Below are positions 54,745-63,437 of a stretch of 64,000 nucleotides of DNA, in pieces. The position numbers and the translations under genes are program-made. The stretch comes from Bradyrhizobium archetypum. GTDB lineage: Bacteria > Pseudomonadota > Alphaproteobacteria > Rhizobiales > Xanthobacteraceae. The stretch spans positions 558,001-622,000 of the forward strand of contig NZ_JAAVLW010000002.1 of assembly GCF_013114835.1 (NCBI RefSeq). Direction: 5' to 3'. Numbering within the stretch: position 1 is the stretch's first letter; each line of letters opens with the position of its first letter. The notes below the pieces were generated by a model that worked only from the letters and a program-made list of their open reading frames with translations, had not been told where the DNA came from and made no database searches.

Positions 54745-57700
54745 CTACTTAAGCTCCGCCAAGAACAACAGCGCGGAACGACTGGGCAGGAAGAAATATC
54801 CTCCGCCACGAACGGTCACGAAGCTCTCGCCTCCTTCCAGTGCAAGCGAGCCGGCCGAAGTCGGGATCGTGAACCGCGTGGACGCAGCGGTGGGCTTCAC
54901 CGATACGATTGGATCCGGCTCGTTGGTCAGTCCCGCGAAACCGGCGGCTCCGATCCACGACTGCTGGATGAACTCGAACTGGCGCTCGAGATCGGCGCAC
55001 AGGCCCACAAACAGAAGCCCTTTTTCATCTCCTTTCTTATACGGTCTGCCGCGCCGCAGCAGACGATGCCGGTTGGTGATGGCCAATTGCGAGTCGTCCC
55101 CCGGAGCTAGGCTGCCGCGAGGATTGGCGCGACGGATATGCGCGCCGAACGGACAATGAAGGCCCTGGGGATCGTTAACCCCGAAATCCAGATCGGTATC
55201 CGTGCGCATGCGGCTCTTGCGGTGCGGATGCTTGGCATGCGCATGTTCGCGGCCGACTTCACAGGTGGATAGCTCGGCAGCGTGCTCCGCGGGCGTCATC
55301 CAGATCGGACGGTCGATCAGTGGTACGCCGTCTTGCCAGCGTCCCATCATTTTGGCTTCGATCCAGTCCGACGTCAGCGCGCCGCCGATCAGGTTTGGCA
55401 CACGCGCCTCGTCAACCAGATCGTCTGTCAATTTCTTAGCGGCGCGCTTGGCGTACTCATGAAACGCGTCAACGTGCTGCTCGAATTGCCGGATAGCTAG
55501 AAACGTGCCGTTTCGCCCGAAGTCGCGCACCTGCGGGCGAGGATCCTGAAACGCCGAGAAACGGCTTTCCGCCGGTGTCGGGACGGAAGCCAGGTGATTG
55601 CGGACGTCGCTTTTGCGGGTGACCACCGGCGTGGGCGGGAAGTAGCCCTGGTTGCTCTTGTAGCCGAGAATGAACTCGCCAGGCGCCATGATGTCCCTGG
55701 GCTGCGCGCCCCGCGCGAAACGCTCGGTGCCGCGGATGACGGGCTGCGAGATGCCATCGCGGAAGCCGAAGTGTTCGTAGTCGATACCCTTGTCCGTAGG
55801 CTGGGTATCAAGTTCGTGGACGATGAAGCTTGCACCGGTCAGCTTGGCACGATGCAGCCCAAGCAGTTTGTCGCACTCGGCCTTGGATTTTCCATATACG
55901 AAAAGTGCGACGTGAATGGGCTTTTCGCTCGCGACGTCCGACCAGCGCCACTTCAACGGGTCAGATTCCGAATAATCGCCGAGGATACGCTGTCGCGACG
56001 ACATTCCGAGATTGAACACAGTGGGAAACGTTGCCATCGTGCCGGGCTCGTCGCCCTCGGGAAAGCCAAGATGGGAGAAGCCGGCCGCCGTGAAGGCGAC
56101 GCAGGTTGCCGACCGTTCGTCTTCGCCGAACAGCGGTCTGTCGCCGAAAGTGATTTCAAGAAGCCTGTCTTCCGTTTCCAAGGTCCGCAATTCGTGCGGA
56201 TTGCGCCCATTCGCCAGCGACTTCAGCCAGTCGCGGCAAACCGCGCGATCTGCGGGAAGGCTGATTGCAGCGAACTTCATGAACGGAAGCCGCTTGAAGC
56301 CGCGGAACACGAGCGCCTGGACCTCCTGCGTCTCGATCACGGTGTCGGTCCTCGGCATCGAGCCGAAATAGCTGAGCCACGCGCGCGCTTGCGAGTCTGT
56401 CGTTGCGCGCGCCAATTCCCACGAGATCACTGCGTTGTCGCGCATCTGATCCGCCGTGAGGTGCGGGAAGTGGTTGAACCAGAACTGCGTCGGTTGTTGC
56501 TGGCGGCGTACCCATCGCTTGAACCGGTCGCCGTCCTGCGCGCCGTCGTATATCAGCCAGTTTGTCCGCGGAAAGCCGACGGCGTTGCTCCAGGCCGCGT
56601 TCTGGCCGGGGTAGGCCTTGGTGATGAAGTCCTCGAGATAGCTCTCCCAACTGCCGTCGTAGTTGGAAAGGAACACCAGCCGCTGCGAACCCGACGGCCG
56701 GAACCAGCGTGCGAAATGTATCGTCCCCATGTTCACGATAAAGCCGGGACGGAAGGCACGCGAGACGACGAGTTCGATTCCCCACAGCGCCATGCCGAGC
56801 GTGAACTTGCGGAACGGACCGGGCTTGAGCGGTGACACCGACAGGAAATGGTTTTGCGCGAAGCCGGGATCGTTTTCTCGCCTTGCGACCTCGCCGACCT
56901 TGATAAGGTCGGGATCGAAATCCTCCGGCTTGTCGGTGGCTTCGGCCCGGCGCAGCTTTATGGCAAAAGCGCCGACGACGATGCCGGCGAGGGTGGCGGT
57001 ACCGATCCCTCCCGACACCAGGGCGATCGCGATCTGCCCGGCGGTGATCGGAAGATCCCTCCACGCAAGCGACAGCGTAAATCCGAACCAGTAGAAGCAC
57101 AGCACGCTCACGATAACCGCCGCCAGCGCCAGAAAGCCATAGAGCGGAAACAGTGTCGGCGAGGAAAGGACGGCACCGAGGCGGCTATCCGGCTCCTTCC
57201 AGCAGATGGTCGGCGGCTCCTGACGGCTCGGGATCATCAGCGAGCGACGAAATGCGCTGCCGCGTTCAATCAGCTTCTTTATGTCTTTGCCCGCATCCTT
57301 CTCGCCCATTCGGCTCAGTTCGGCATCACCGTGGATGAGGCGTCGAACGAATTGCAGGGCGGCTGCCGCATGGCTGCCGAGGCCAGCGTGAAGCGTGACG
57401 AAATAGTCGACGGCATCGCGGCAGAAATTTGCCAGTTCCTCCTGCTGCCGGATGCTGGCGATCGACAGGCCGGGCAGGCCGTAAAAGCACAATCCGGTCG
57501 TTCCCCATGGCCGGGCCTGCAGGTCAATCTTGCGGGCCGTCAACAGCTCTCGCAGCGATTGACCGTTGCCCACCGTCGGCTTTGGCACCGCCTCGCCGCT
57601 CTCTGCGGCGCTGAAGAGTGGCCGCAGCCATGGACTGGCGGAGGCATCGATCGCATCGATCAGGTCGTCGGGATCACCATCGCCATTGATTTCCAGCAGC

Positions 57701-59223
57701 AGGTGCGGCGCGGGTGCCGCCGCATCGCCAAGATCGACGGCGTTGAGCGAGGCGAAATGGATGATATTCGTGCCGCGAAGCGCGCTATGGAGATCAGGCG
57801 CGCCCGGCTTCATGAGGTTGTGAATCGCGCTCTGCCAGGCTTCGAGGTCGGCTTCTTTTGCGAGCGGGGTCAGCACGGTGACCATGCTCTGGGCTTGCGA
57901 GCCAAACGCCGGCTTGAACTCCATGTCGAGCCGCCGGGGAAACACGCCGACCCGGAACATGCGTCCCCACCGCCCCTTGCTGGCGCGCACTCCTTCCCTG
58001 GATAGCAACGACTCGAAGATCGCGGTGATCTGGGCCATCGCGAGCGTCTTGCCGAGGCACGCGTGAGCGCCAGATCCGAACACCAATTCGTTGTTTCGGG
58101 AACTGTCGTCGCGCATTGCAGACGCCGTTGCCACCAGCAGGATCGATCCGGCCGGAATTCGATGCGAACCCCAGCGGGTCGGGACGGTGCCGTCCTGGAC
58201 GGCATGGCGCCATTGGCCGGGGTTGAGCGCCGGATTCAATCGCGCGGCCTCGAACAGAAGCTGTTCCAGCCGTTTGCGCGCGGCCTCTTCGCCGCGGCTC
58301 GCCTTCCTCGCCGCCGCGACCGCCTCGTCGAATCCACCCCACAATAACTGCTCGATGATGTTGCCGGCTGCCAGCGTCGTGGTCGGGATGAATCCCGTGA
58401 TCATGCCCACCATGATCGCGCGAATTTCATTGTCCGAGATGCCGGTCTCGACGAGGCGCTGAAGGATCGTCTTGCCCAATCCCTCGGGCGGCACCGGCGG
58501 GGCGACCGAAAGCCTCTCCTTGGCGGCGTCGATCACGGAGCGCACGCGCAACGCTCCGGCCAGCCCGAGCTTGCGGGTGGCCGGATTGCCGAACGGATCG
58601 GCGAACAGCAACGCTGATATCGCCATCGACCATTCGGCGAAAGCATCGGGATCGTCGATACTCAGCCCGAAATACTCGGCGCAGGTCTCGGCAGCCACAC
58701 GCGTGATGAGATCCTTCATGACGTCGATGCGCCCCTGGGAGGCATCGATCAGTGTATCGGCGATTTGCCGCGTCCGCTCGACAAGCCAGTCTGCGTCCTG
58801 CGGCTCTATCAGGCGGCGAATGAGTTCGTGCTGACAACGCTGCTCCGCACCTTCGAGGCCGAGCACGAATGTTGCCTTTTCTCCGCCAAGCTCCCTCATC
58901 TCCTCGCCATAGGGCACGGCGAAGATCTCGGGTTTGGAAAGCACGGCTCGCGCGTCGGCATTGCGGGTGATGATGATGAGGCGGCCGAACTTCGGGAACG
59001 GCCAGAATATCCGGAAGAAGGCGAATGCCACCCGCGACGACCACAACCAAAGCCGTCTCAGGACCGGCGACCACCGCCTGTCAGGGCCAAGGTCATTGAA
59101 GTCAAAGGCATCTTCCGCAGATGCGTTCTCTTGCTTGGATATCGCCTTGGCCGCGGCAATTTTGTCGAAATATTTAAGCGTCCACCCGGCGAAAAATCCA
59201 CCTGCCGCCCTCGCGTCCCCCAT
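54745..59223 (-). CDS. Giant fusion: cytochrome P450, two membrane helices, DyP-type peroxidase (1492 aa)
   Basis: The ATG at 59223 follows AAGGGGGCG. Residues about 1-420 form a P450: the I-helix-like GFIPTTTLAAGNIIE (about 276), the ExxR motif as EAAR (about 326) and the haem-Cys loop FGSGAHACLGKTLAMAQ (about 385). Residues about 430-690 are an unassigned soluble region. Two transmembrane helices follow (YGFLALAAVIVSVLCFYWFG; TATLAGIVVGAFAI) at about 700-760. Residues about 800-1050 (NYDGSWESYLEDFITKAYPG, PRTNWLIYDGAQDGDRFKRW) resemble the N-terminal part of large peroxidases. The last 400 residues are DyP: GFRDGISQPV (catalytic Asp, GxxDG) and CPFGAHIRRANPR, whose His is the haem ligand. 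Both catalytic sets are intact. Role unknown: a coupled oxidation of a hydrophobic or aromatic substrate at the membrane is plausible. It probably shares a transcript with the regulator upstream. Confidence 0.85.
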   Translation of the reverse strand: MGDARAAGGFFAGWTLKYFDKIAAAKAISKQENASAEDAFDFNDLGPDRRWSPVLRRLWLWSSRVAFAFFRIFWPFPKFGRLIIITRNADARAVLSKPEIFAVPYGEEMRELGGEKATFVLGLEGAEQRCQHELIRRLIEPQDADWLVERTRQIADTLIDASQGRIDVMKDLITRVAAETCAEYFGLSIDDPDAFAEWSMAISALLFADPFGNPATRKLGLAGALRVRSVIDAAKERLSVAPPVPPEGLGKTILQRLVETGISDNEIRAIMVGMITGFIPTTTLAAGNIIEQLLWGGFDEAVAAARKASRGEEAARKRLEQLLFEAARLNPALNPGQWRHAVQDGTVPTRWGSHRIPAGSILLVATASAMRDDSSRNNELVFGSGAHACLGKTLAMAQITAIFESLLSREGVRASKGRWGRMFRVGVFPRRLDMEFKPAFGSQAQSMVTVLTPLAKEADLEAWQSAIHNLMKPGAPDLHSALRGTNIIHFASLNAVDLGDAAAPAPHLLLEINGDGDPDDLIDAIDASASPWLRPLFSAAESGEAVPKPTVGNGQSLRELLTARKIDLQARPWGTTGLCFYGLPGLSIASIRQQEELANFCRDAVDYFVTLHAGLGSHAAAALQFVRRLIHGDAELSRMGEKDAGKDIKKLIERGSAFRRSLMIPSRQEPPTICWKEPDSRLGAVLSSPTLFPLYGFLALAAVIVSVLCFYWFGFTLSLAWRDLPITAGQIAIALVSGGIGTATLAGIVVGAFAIKLRRAEATDKPEDFDPDLIKVGEVARRENDPGFAQNHFLSVSPLKPGPFRKFTLGMALWGIELVVSRAFRPGFIVNMGTIHFARWFRPSGSQRLVFLSNYDGSWESYLEDFITKAYPGQNAAWSNAVGFPRTNWLIYDGAQDGDRFKRWVRRQQQPTQFWFNHFPHLTADQMRDNAVISWELARATTDSQARAWLSYFGSMPRTDTVIETQEVQALVFRGFKRLPFMKFAAISLPADRAVCRDWLKSLANGRNPHELRTLETEDRLLEITFGDRPLFGEDERSATCVAFTAAGFSHLGFPEGDEPGTMATFPTVFNLGMSSRQRILGDYSESDPLKWRWSDVASEKPIHVALFVYGKSKAECDKLLGLHRAKLTGASFIVHELDTQPTDKGIDYEHFGFRDGISQPVIRGTERFARGAQPRDIMAPGEFILGYKSNQGYFPPTPVVTRKSDVRNHLASVPTPAESRFSAFQDPRPQVRDFGRNGTFLAIRQFEQHVDAFHEYAKRAAKKLTDDLVDEARVPNLIGGALTSDWIEAKMMGRWQDGVPLIDRPIWMTPAEHAAELSTCEVGREHAHAKHPHRKSRMRTDTDLDFGVNDPQGLHCPFGAHIRRANPRGSLAPGDDSQLAITNRHRLLRRGRPYKKGDEKGLLFVGLCADLERQFEFIQQSWIGAAGFAGLTNEPDPIVSVKPTAASTRFTIPTSAGSLALEGGESFVTVRGGGYFFLPSRSALLFLAELK

Positions 59224-59257
59224 AACGCCCCCTTGGTTCTGAAATAATCTCAACGTC

Positions 59258-61012
59258 CTAACGTCGCGAATTGTTGCTCCCGGTGGCCAGACGGGCTTGG
59301 CCTGCCGCGACCGAATCGACTGACTCGGCAAATCGCCGGTTCAGCGCGCGATTCTCAAATGGGATCCAGTCAATATATGTGCTCGAAAAGCGGGGCTTGA
59401 GGCTCCGAAGCTCTTCAAATGCCGCCACGGCCTGTTGCCGTTCCCTCAGCTTCACGAGGGCATCGATCTTGACCATGTGGGCGTACCAATATTGCTCCCG
59501 GCGGACGATGGCGAGGTCCGCATAGGATATCGCTTCGCGGTAATCGCCGAGCAGACTGGACCTCATCGCCAGCTCGCCAAGGACGAAGAAGAGATGCACG
59601 TCGAACGGGCTAAGCCGCCTTGCCAGTTGGAGGGGCTCGCCCGCCTGCTCAGGCCTGCCCGCAAGATTCAGGGTGCTGCCGATCTGGGCGTGAGCGATGG
59701 CCAAGCTCGGCGTCAGTTCAACCGCCTGGAACAGAAGGTCGAGCGCAGGCTGCATATGCCGTAACCATGTCTCCGCGGTGCCCGCCAACCAGTACGCCCG
59801 GCCATCGGAGGGATCGGCGCGCATCGACTGCTGTGCGAGGCGTCGCATTTCCAACACGCGATGCGCCGGCTGTCGTCCGGTCCAGATCGACCAGGCCAGT
59901 CCGTGGGTGACATTGATCAAGGCTTCCGCGGAGTGAGGATCGAGCGCCAGGGCTTTGGCGAAAAGCTCCTGCGCCTCATCCGAATCCGCGCGCTGCAGGC
60001 GGTAGAGGTGCCATCGGCCCCGCCAGATGAGATCGGTGATATTCGCTCCCGACGGCAACCGGTCCCGCGCGCTCGACTGCTCTCCATGATCGATCTTGGC
60101 GCCGAGATGTGCGACCAGCTCCTGCAGGCATTCGTCGAGAGCGGTCGCAATCACCGATCGTACGATCTGCAGTCGCTTGGACCAGACCGCCTGGAGGCGT
60201 GCCGCTTCGTAGAGCGTGACGTCGATCAGCGTCAGATCGCTCGAAGTCCGGATGGTCCCGTCGACGAGATATTTGGCGCCCAGCGATCGTGCTTCCTGGG
60301 CGGTGATCGTCGAGACGCGTGGACCACCGGAATCGCCGGCGATAACGGCTAGCCAGCGCACGCGCGATAACCGGTTGATCAGCTCCTGCTTGAAGCCCTC
60401 TGCGAAATAGGCTTCCTCCGGATTGCCCGTCAGGTTTGAAAAACGCAGGACGGCCAGCGAGGGGCCGTCATTCGGGCCCTGTGCCGACCAGTTAAAGTCG
60501 GGCTGGACGATCGCGATGGCATCCGAAGGCTTCGGAGCCGTCTCGCTCCGGGCGTGGCCTGCCTCGGAGCTCGCCAGTCGGATGCGCTGTTCGCGGAGCC
60601 AATCCTCGAACGCGTCCTCCCCGGGGATATCGAACCCCTCGAGAAACTCGCCCCGCTGGCCGGAGTCGAGCGTTTCTTCGTCGGGCTTGAGCACGTCGAT
60701 GCTGATCATGCTGAGGTCGAGCCGCACCCTGTCCCGCTCGCAGACGAGGGGCGCCCAGGAGTGTTGATTGATCCGTCTCCGCAAGTCCGACAGCTCGCGC
60801 CGCAAGCTTCCGTTCGCCTCCTTCGGCTCACGGCTGCCCCACAGTTGAGTCTGCAGCCAGCCTCGAGCTCTCTCGCCGTCCTTCGAGACGGCAAGCATGG
60901 CAATCAGCGCTGCTCCCTTGCGACTTGGGATCGCAATCCGGCGTCCTTCCGGGTCCATGAGGCTGAACGGACCCAGAAGACGCAGCTTGAATTTCGACGT
61001 CAAGGCCAACAT
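59258..61012 (-). CDS. Winged-helix transcriptional regulator with TPR C-terminus (SARP/CadC-like)
   Basis: The 584-residue protein has three parts. The N-terminus (FKLRLLGPFSLMDPEGRRIA; SRKGAALIAMLAVSKDGERA; WLQTQLWGSREPKEANGSLR) is the winged-helix/BTAD region of SARP- and CadC-like activators. The middle (SLAVLRFSNLTGNPEEAYFA; YLVDGTIRTSSDLTLIDVTL) is the TolB-like domain common in rhizobial adenylate-cyclase/CadC-type regulators. The C-terminus is a TPR array (ALALDPHSAEALINVTHGLA; AIAHAQIGSTLNLAGRPEQA). Only 34 bases separate it from the P450-peroxidase gene on the same strand, so it probably controls that gene and perhaps the divergent secreted-protein genes. Confidence 0.85.
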   Translation of the reverse strand: MLALTSKFKLRLLGPFSLMDPEGRRIAIPSRKGAALIAMLAVSKDGERARGWLQTQLWGSREPKEANGSLRRELSDLRRRINQHSWAPLVCERDRVRLDLSMISIDVLKPDEETLDSGQRGEFLEGFDIPGEDAFEDWLREQRIRLASSEAGHARSETAPKPSDAIAIVQPDFNWSAQGPNDGPSLAVLRFSNLTGNPEEAYFAEGFKQELINRLSRVRWLAVIAGDSGGPRVSTITAQEARSLGAKYLVDGTIRTSSDLTLIDVTLYEAARLQAVWSKRLQIVRSVIATALDECLQELVAHLGAKIDHGEQSSARDRLPSGANITDLIWRGRWHLYRLQRADSDEAQELFAKALALDPHSAEALINVTHGLAWSIWTGRQPAHRVLEMRRLAQQSMRADPSDGRAYWLAGTAETWLRHMQPALDLLFQAVELTPSLAIAHAQIGSTLNLAGRPEQAGEPLQLARRLSPFDVHLFFVLGELAMRSSLLGDYREAISYADLAIVRREQYWYAHMVKIDALVKLRERQQAVAAFEELRSLKPRFSSTYIDWIPFENRALNRRFAESVDSVAAGQARLATGSNNSRR

Positions 61013-61297
61013 TCGCCGATCATCCCCGCCCCGATGATAACGGACTAGACGCAACTTTCACGCTTTTTTTTCAATTCTCGAACGCAGGGGTCGCGTCGCG
61101 CGAACAGCCCCGATGCCAGTTTTCACCGCGCACCCAGGGAAGCCACGGGGCTGGATCTGTCGGCTTCCGAGGTGCCCGGGACAGGCTGGACTTGGATCCA
61201 TCGACCGGCGTTTTGCTGCGCAACCGTATCGGCCACGCAGCAAGCGCGGGACCGTTTCGGCACGTCCCGCCCTGCAATTTGGAAGAAGGGTTCATCA
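61013..61297. promoter_or_regulatory. Divergent intergenic region between the regulator and the secreted-protein genes
   Basis: No gene is seen in this 285-base gap. It must carry the promoters of both the leftward regulator/P450-peroxidase unit and the rightward genes. A T-rich run (CTTTTTTTTCAATTCTC) at about 61063-61079 stands out in GC-rich surroundings. Confidence 0.45.
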
Positions 61298-61618
61298 ATG
61301 CCGGTTCTTTTGGAAGACACGTTCAGGGCCTGGATCGATCACGTGCCGGACGGTGGCCCGAAGCTGATCGTGATCGGCGAGGTGCAGGTGCCGACCGCGG
61401 GCTGGCACGTCAGGCTCACGCGCCGCTCGCCGCAAGGAATCGATCCCAACATCCTGATTCTCGACGTCACCTCGGAGAGGCCGCACGACAAGGCCGGCGA
61501 GATGGTCACGACGATTCCCCTGAGATACGAGGAGCGCCCTCCCGGGCGCCAGTACAGGCTGGTGATGACCGCCAATGGCGCCGACTCCGTCACGGTCGAC
61601 GTCGGTCACGCACATTAG
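61298..61618 (+). CDS. Hypothetical protein (106 aa), beta-rich
   Basis: The start at 61298 is preceded by GGAAGAAGGG. The product (MPVLLEDTFRAWIDHVPDGG, LIVIGEVQVPTAGWHVRLTR, VTSERPHDKAGEMVTTIPLR) is a small beta-sandwich-like protein without a signal peptide. No family recognised. It lies 10 bases before the next gene. Confidence 0.55.
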   Translation: MPVLLEDTFRAWIDHVPDGGPKLIVIGEVQVPTAGWHVRLTRRSPQGIDPNILILDVTSERPHDKAGEMVTTIPLRYEERPPGRQYRLVMTANGADSVTVDVGHAH

Positions 61619-61628
61619 GAGGCTACCG

Positions 61629-62903
61629 ATGACAAGGATGGGGTTTCTTGCTGCAGCGCTCGTCACGGTCTCTGCCGCAACCGCGCAAGCTGAAGATGAC
61701 CGTTGCAAGAACATTCTCGCGAACGGAATTTGGGAATACAGCTTTGGCCAATCCGACGTACAGAACGTCTCGGCGTTCCTAAATTGGTATAAATCAACAA
61801 ACTCGGGCTCGAACTCGCTTTCAAAGAAACAAACGCTGGACAGTGGGATCGTCTACGACGGCGCCCCCGTCAAGCTCGGCCTGAGCAATGATCGGCAGCA
61901 AAATGATCAATTCTTTTCGCAGCTCGATACGCTCAATTCCGGATACAAACAGTACGACTCCTCCGTCATCAATTTCGTCAAGACCGCCAGCCCGGTGATC
62001 GCCAAAGCCTGGGCGGATTGCATGAATGCACAAGGAGGCGGTATTCACGCCTCGCTAAAATTTACGGGCGATCCCCGCGACCTCCTCCTCAGCCTCGCCT
62101 TTCAGCCCATCGACCAGACGCAGAAAGCCAAGGTGACGCTGGGCGCCGGACAGGGGCTCCAGTGTAAAGTAGGCAATGATCAGACGGTTTCGGTGCCAAG
62201 CAACGTGACCACTGTCGTCCGCTGCACGCGCAGTAATGGCAGCGCCGGCACAATCCTCCTGACTTCAAAGACCAAGATCATCCCGGACAATTCGTTGCCG
62301 TACAGTGCCATCAGATTTCCGCTCTCTGGCCCGTACGGAACCTGTGCGGTTGTCGAGGAAATCAAGAACGGTCAGGATACCCTTGGTCCACCCGAGTCGA
62401 TCTCAACGGGCGGCACGGACATAAGCGGCGGAGGGCCGAAGTCGGCTCTTCTGCACCTTGAAGCGCCCGACGGTTACAAACTCGGAAATGTTCAAAAGCA
62501 TTGTCAGAAGAACGCAGGTGACAACCCCTGCGCCTTCGTCATTCCAACTGCGGAAGCTCCCTGGAGTTGGACGATTCAGGACAAATCGATGGACTGGAAT
62601 CCGAGCAACAATTCCGATAGCGCGACGGTCTGGGTCACCGGAAGCAAGGCGAAGATCATTGCGGGATTTGAACGGCGATCCAATGGAAGCGTTGCTCTCG
62701 CTTACGGCAAGGCATTCTCCGTAGAGTTTCCCAATGTCGCGTTGGACGTCAAATTGCTGTGCCAAGCAGACGGCAGCAGCAGGATCTATTCGCTGAGCGA
62801 CATGGCGACCAAAGGTGAGCAAGTCTACCTCAGCGGGATTCGCCAAAACTCCACGGGCAGGATCTACGATCTGGTGGTGGCGCCATACGACGTCGGGCCC
62901 TGA
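61629..62903 (+). CDS. Secreted hypothetical protein (424 aa)
   Basis: From 61629 (AGGAGGC ahead) a signal peptide (RMGFLAAALVTVSAATAQA) precedes a 400-residue mature protein. The N-terminal third is helical (ILANGIWEYSFGQSDVQNVS, SSVINFVKTASPVIAKAWAD) with paired Cys. The rest is beta-rich (ALLHLEAPDGYKLGNVQKHC, SWTIQDKSMDWNPSNNSDSA, SATVWVTGSKAKIIAGFERR). No family known to me. It may act with the other secreted products of this unit in the periplasm or outside. Confidence 0.6.
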   Translation: MTRMGFLAAALVTVSAATAQAEDDRCKNILANGIWEYSFGQSDVQNVSAFLNWYKSTNSGSNSLSKKQTLDSGIVYDGAPVKLGLSNDRQQNDQFFSQLDTLNSGYKQYDSSVINFVKTASPVIAKAWADCMNAQGGGIHASLKFTGDPRDLLLSLAFQPIDQTQKAKVTLGAGQGLQCKVGNDQTVSVPSNVTTVVRCTRSNGSAGTILLTSKTKIIPDNSLPYSAIRFPLSGPYGTCAVVEEIKNGQDTLGPPESISTGGTDISGGGPKSALLHLEAPDGYKLGNVQKHCQKNAGDNPCAFVIPTAEAPWSWTIQDKSMDWNPSNNSDSATVWVTGSKAKIIAGFERRSNGSVALAYGKAFSVEFPNVALDVKLLCQADGSSRIYSLSDMATKGEQVYLSGIRQNSTGRIYDLVVAPYDVGP

Positions 62904-63018
62904 AGGACGAAGGTGCTTGCTTTCGATCGACAGTCAATGTCGATCGGGTGCAGCACCTCCGCTCCGCCCGGTGAAATTCCATCTGGACAAGAAATCAATA
63001 TGTCTCGTGGAGGCGGCA

Positions 63019-63423
63019 ATGAAATTCATTCGCAGAATATCGGGCTTTGCGCTGGGATTCCTTCTGCTCTCTTTTTCCCAGTCATTCTCTCAAGACGTCG
63101 CCAAGAAGGTTGCAATCGCCGCGCAAGTTTGCGCAGCCAACGCCTGCGGCGATATCGACCCGGCGACCGGACTCATCATCATGGCCCTCGCGCAGATCGC
63201 GGTCGAGCTGGGCAAGGATGATCCGTTCGGCAAGAACAACGACCTGGTGAAGGCGATCAACACCATGCTCAACGATCTCAAGCATGGCCCAGGGCCGAAT
63301 AACGATCTCTTGAAGATCCTCACCAACATCAACAACGACCTTCGCTGCGGGCCGGGACCTAGCAACGACGTGATCAAGTTTCTGAACCAGATTGGAATCA
63401 AAATCACCGTAACGGGATGCTGA
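63019..63423 (+). CDS. Secreted protein with GPGP-linked repeats (134 aa)
   Basis: A signal peptide (FIRRISGFALGFLLLSFSQS, cut near SQ|D) precedes a small helical protein. Near its end a unit recurs: NNDLVKAINTMLNDLKHGPG, PNNDLLKILTNINNDLRCGP and GPSNDVIKFLNQ, three (N/S)ND-hydrophobic-K helices joined by GPGP turns. Two to three Cys suggest disulfides. No family known. An ATG at 63019 is the only start with a signal. Confidence 0.6.
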   Translation: MKFIRRISGFALGFLLLSFSQSFSQDVAKKVAIAAQVCAANACGDIDPATGLIIMALAQIAVELGKDDPFGKNNDLVKAINTMLNDLKHGPGPNNDLLKILTNINNDLRCGPGPSNDVIKFLNQIGIKITVTGC

Positions 63424-63437
63424 CAAAGGAGGATGCA

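Noticed and set aside
55594..56835. 413-residue plus-strand frame
   Set aside because: Antisense to the P450-DyP fusion, which carries catalytic motifs in the same bases.
56848..58005. 385-residue plus-strand frame
   Set aside because: Also antisense to the fusion gene; no protein family features.
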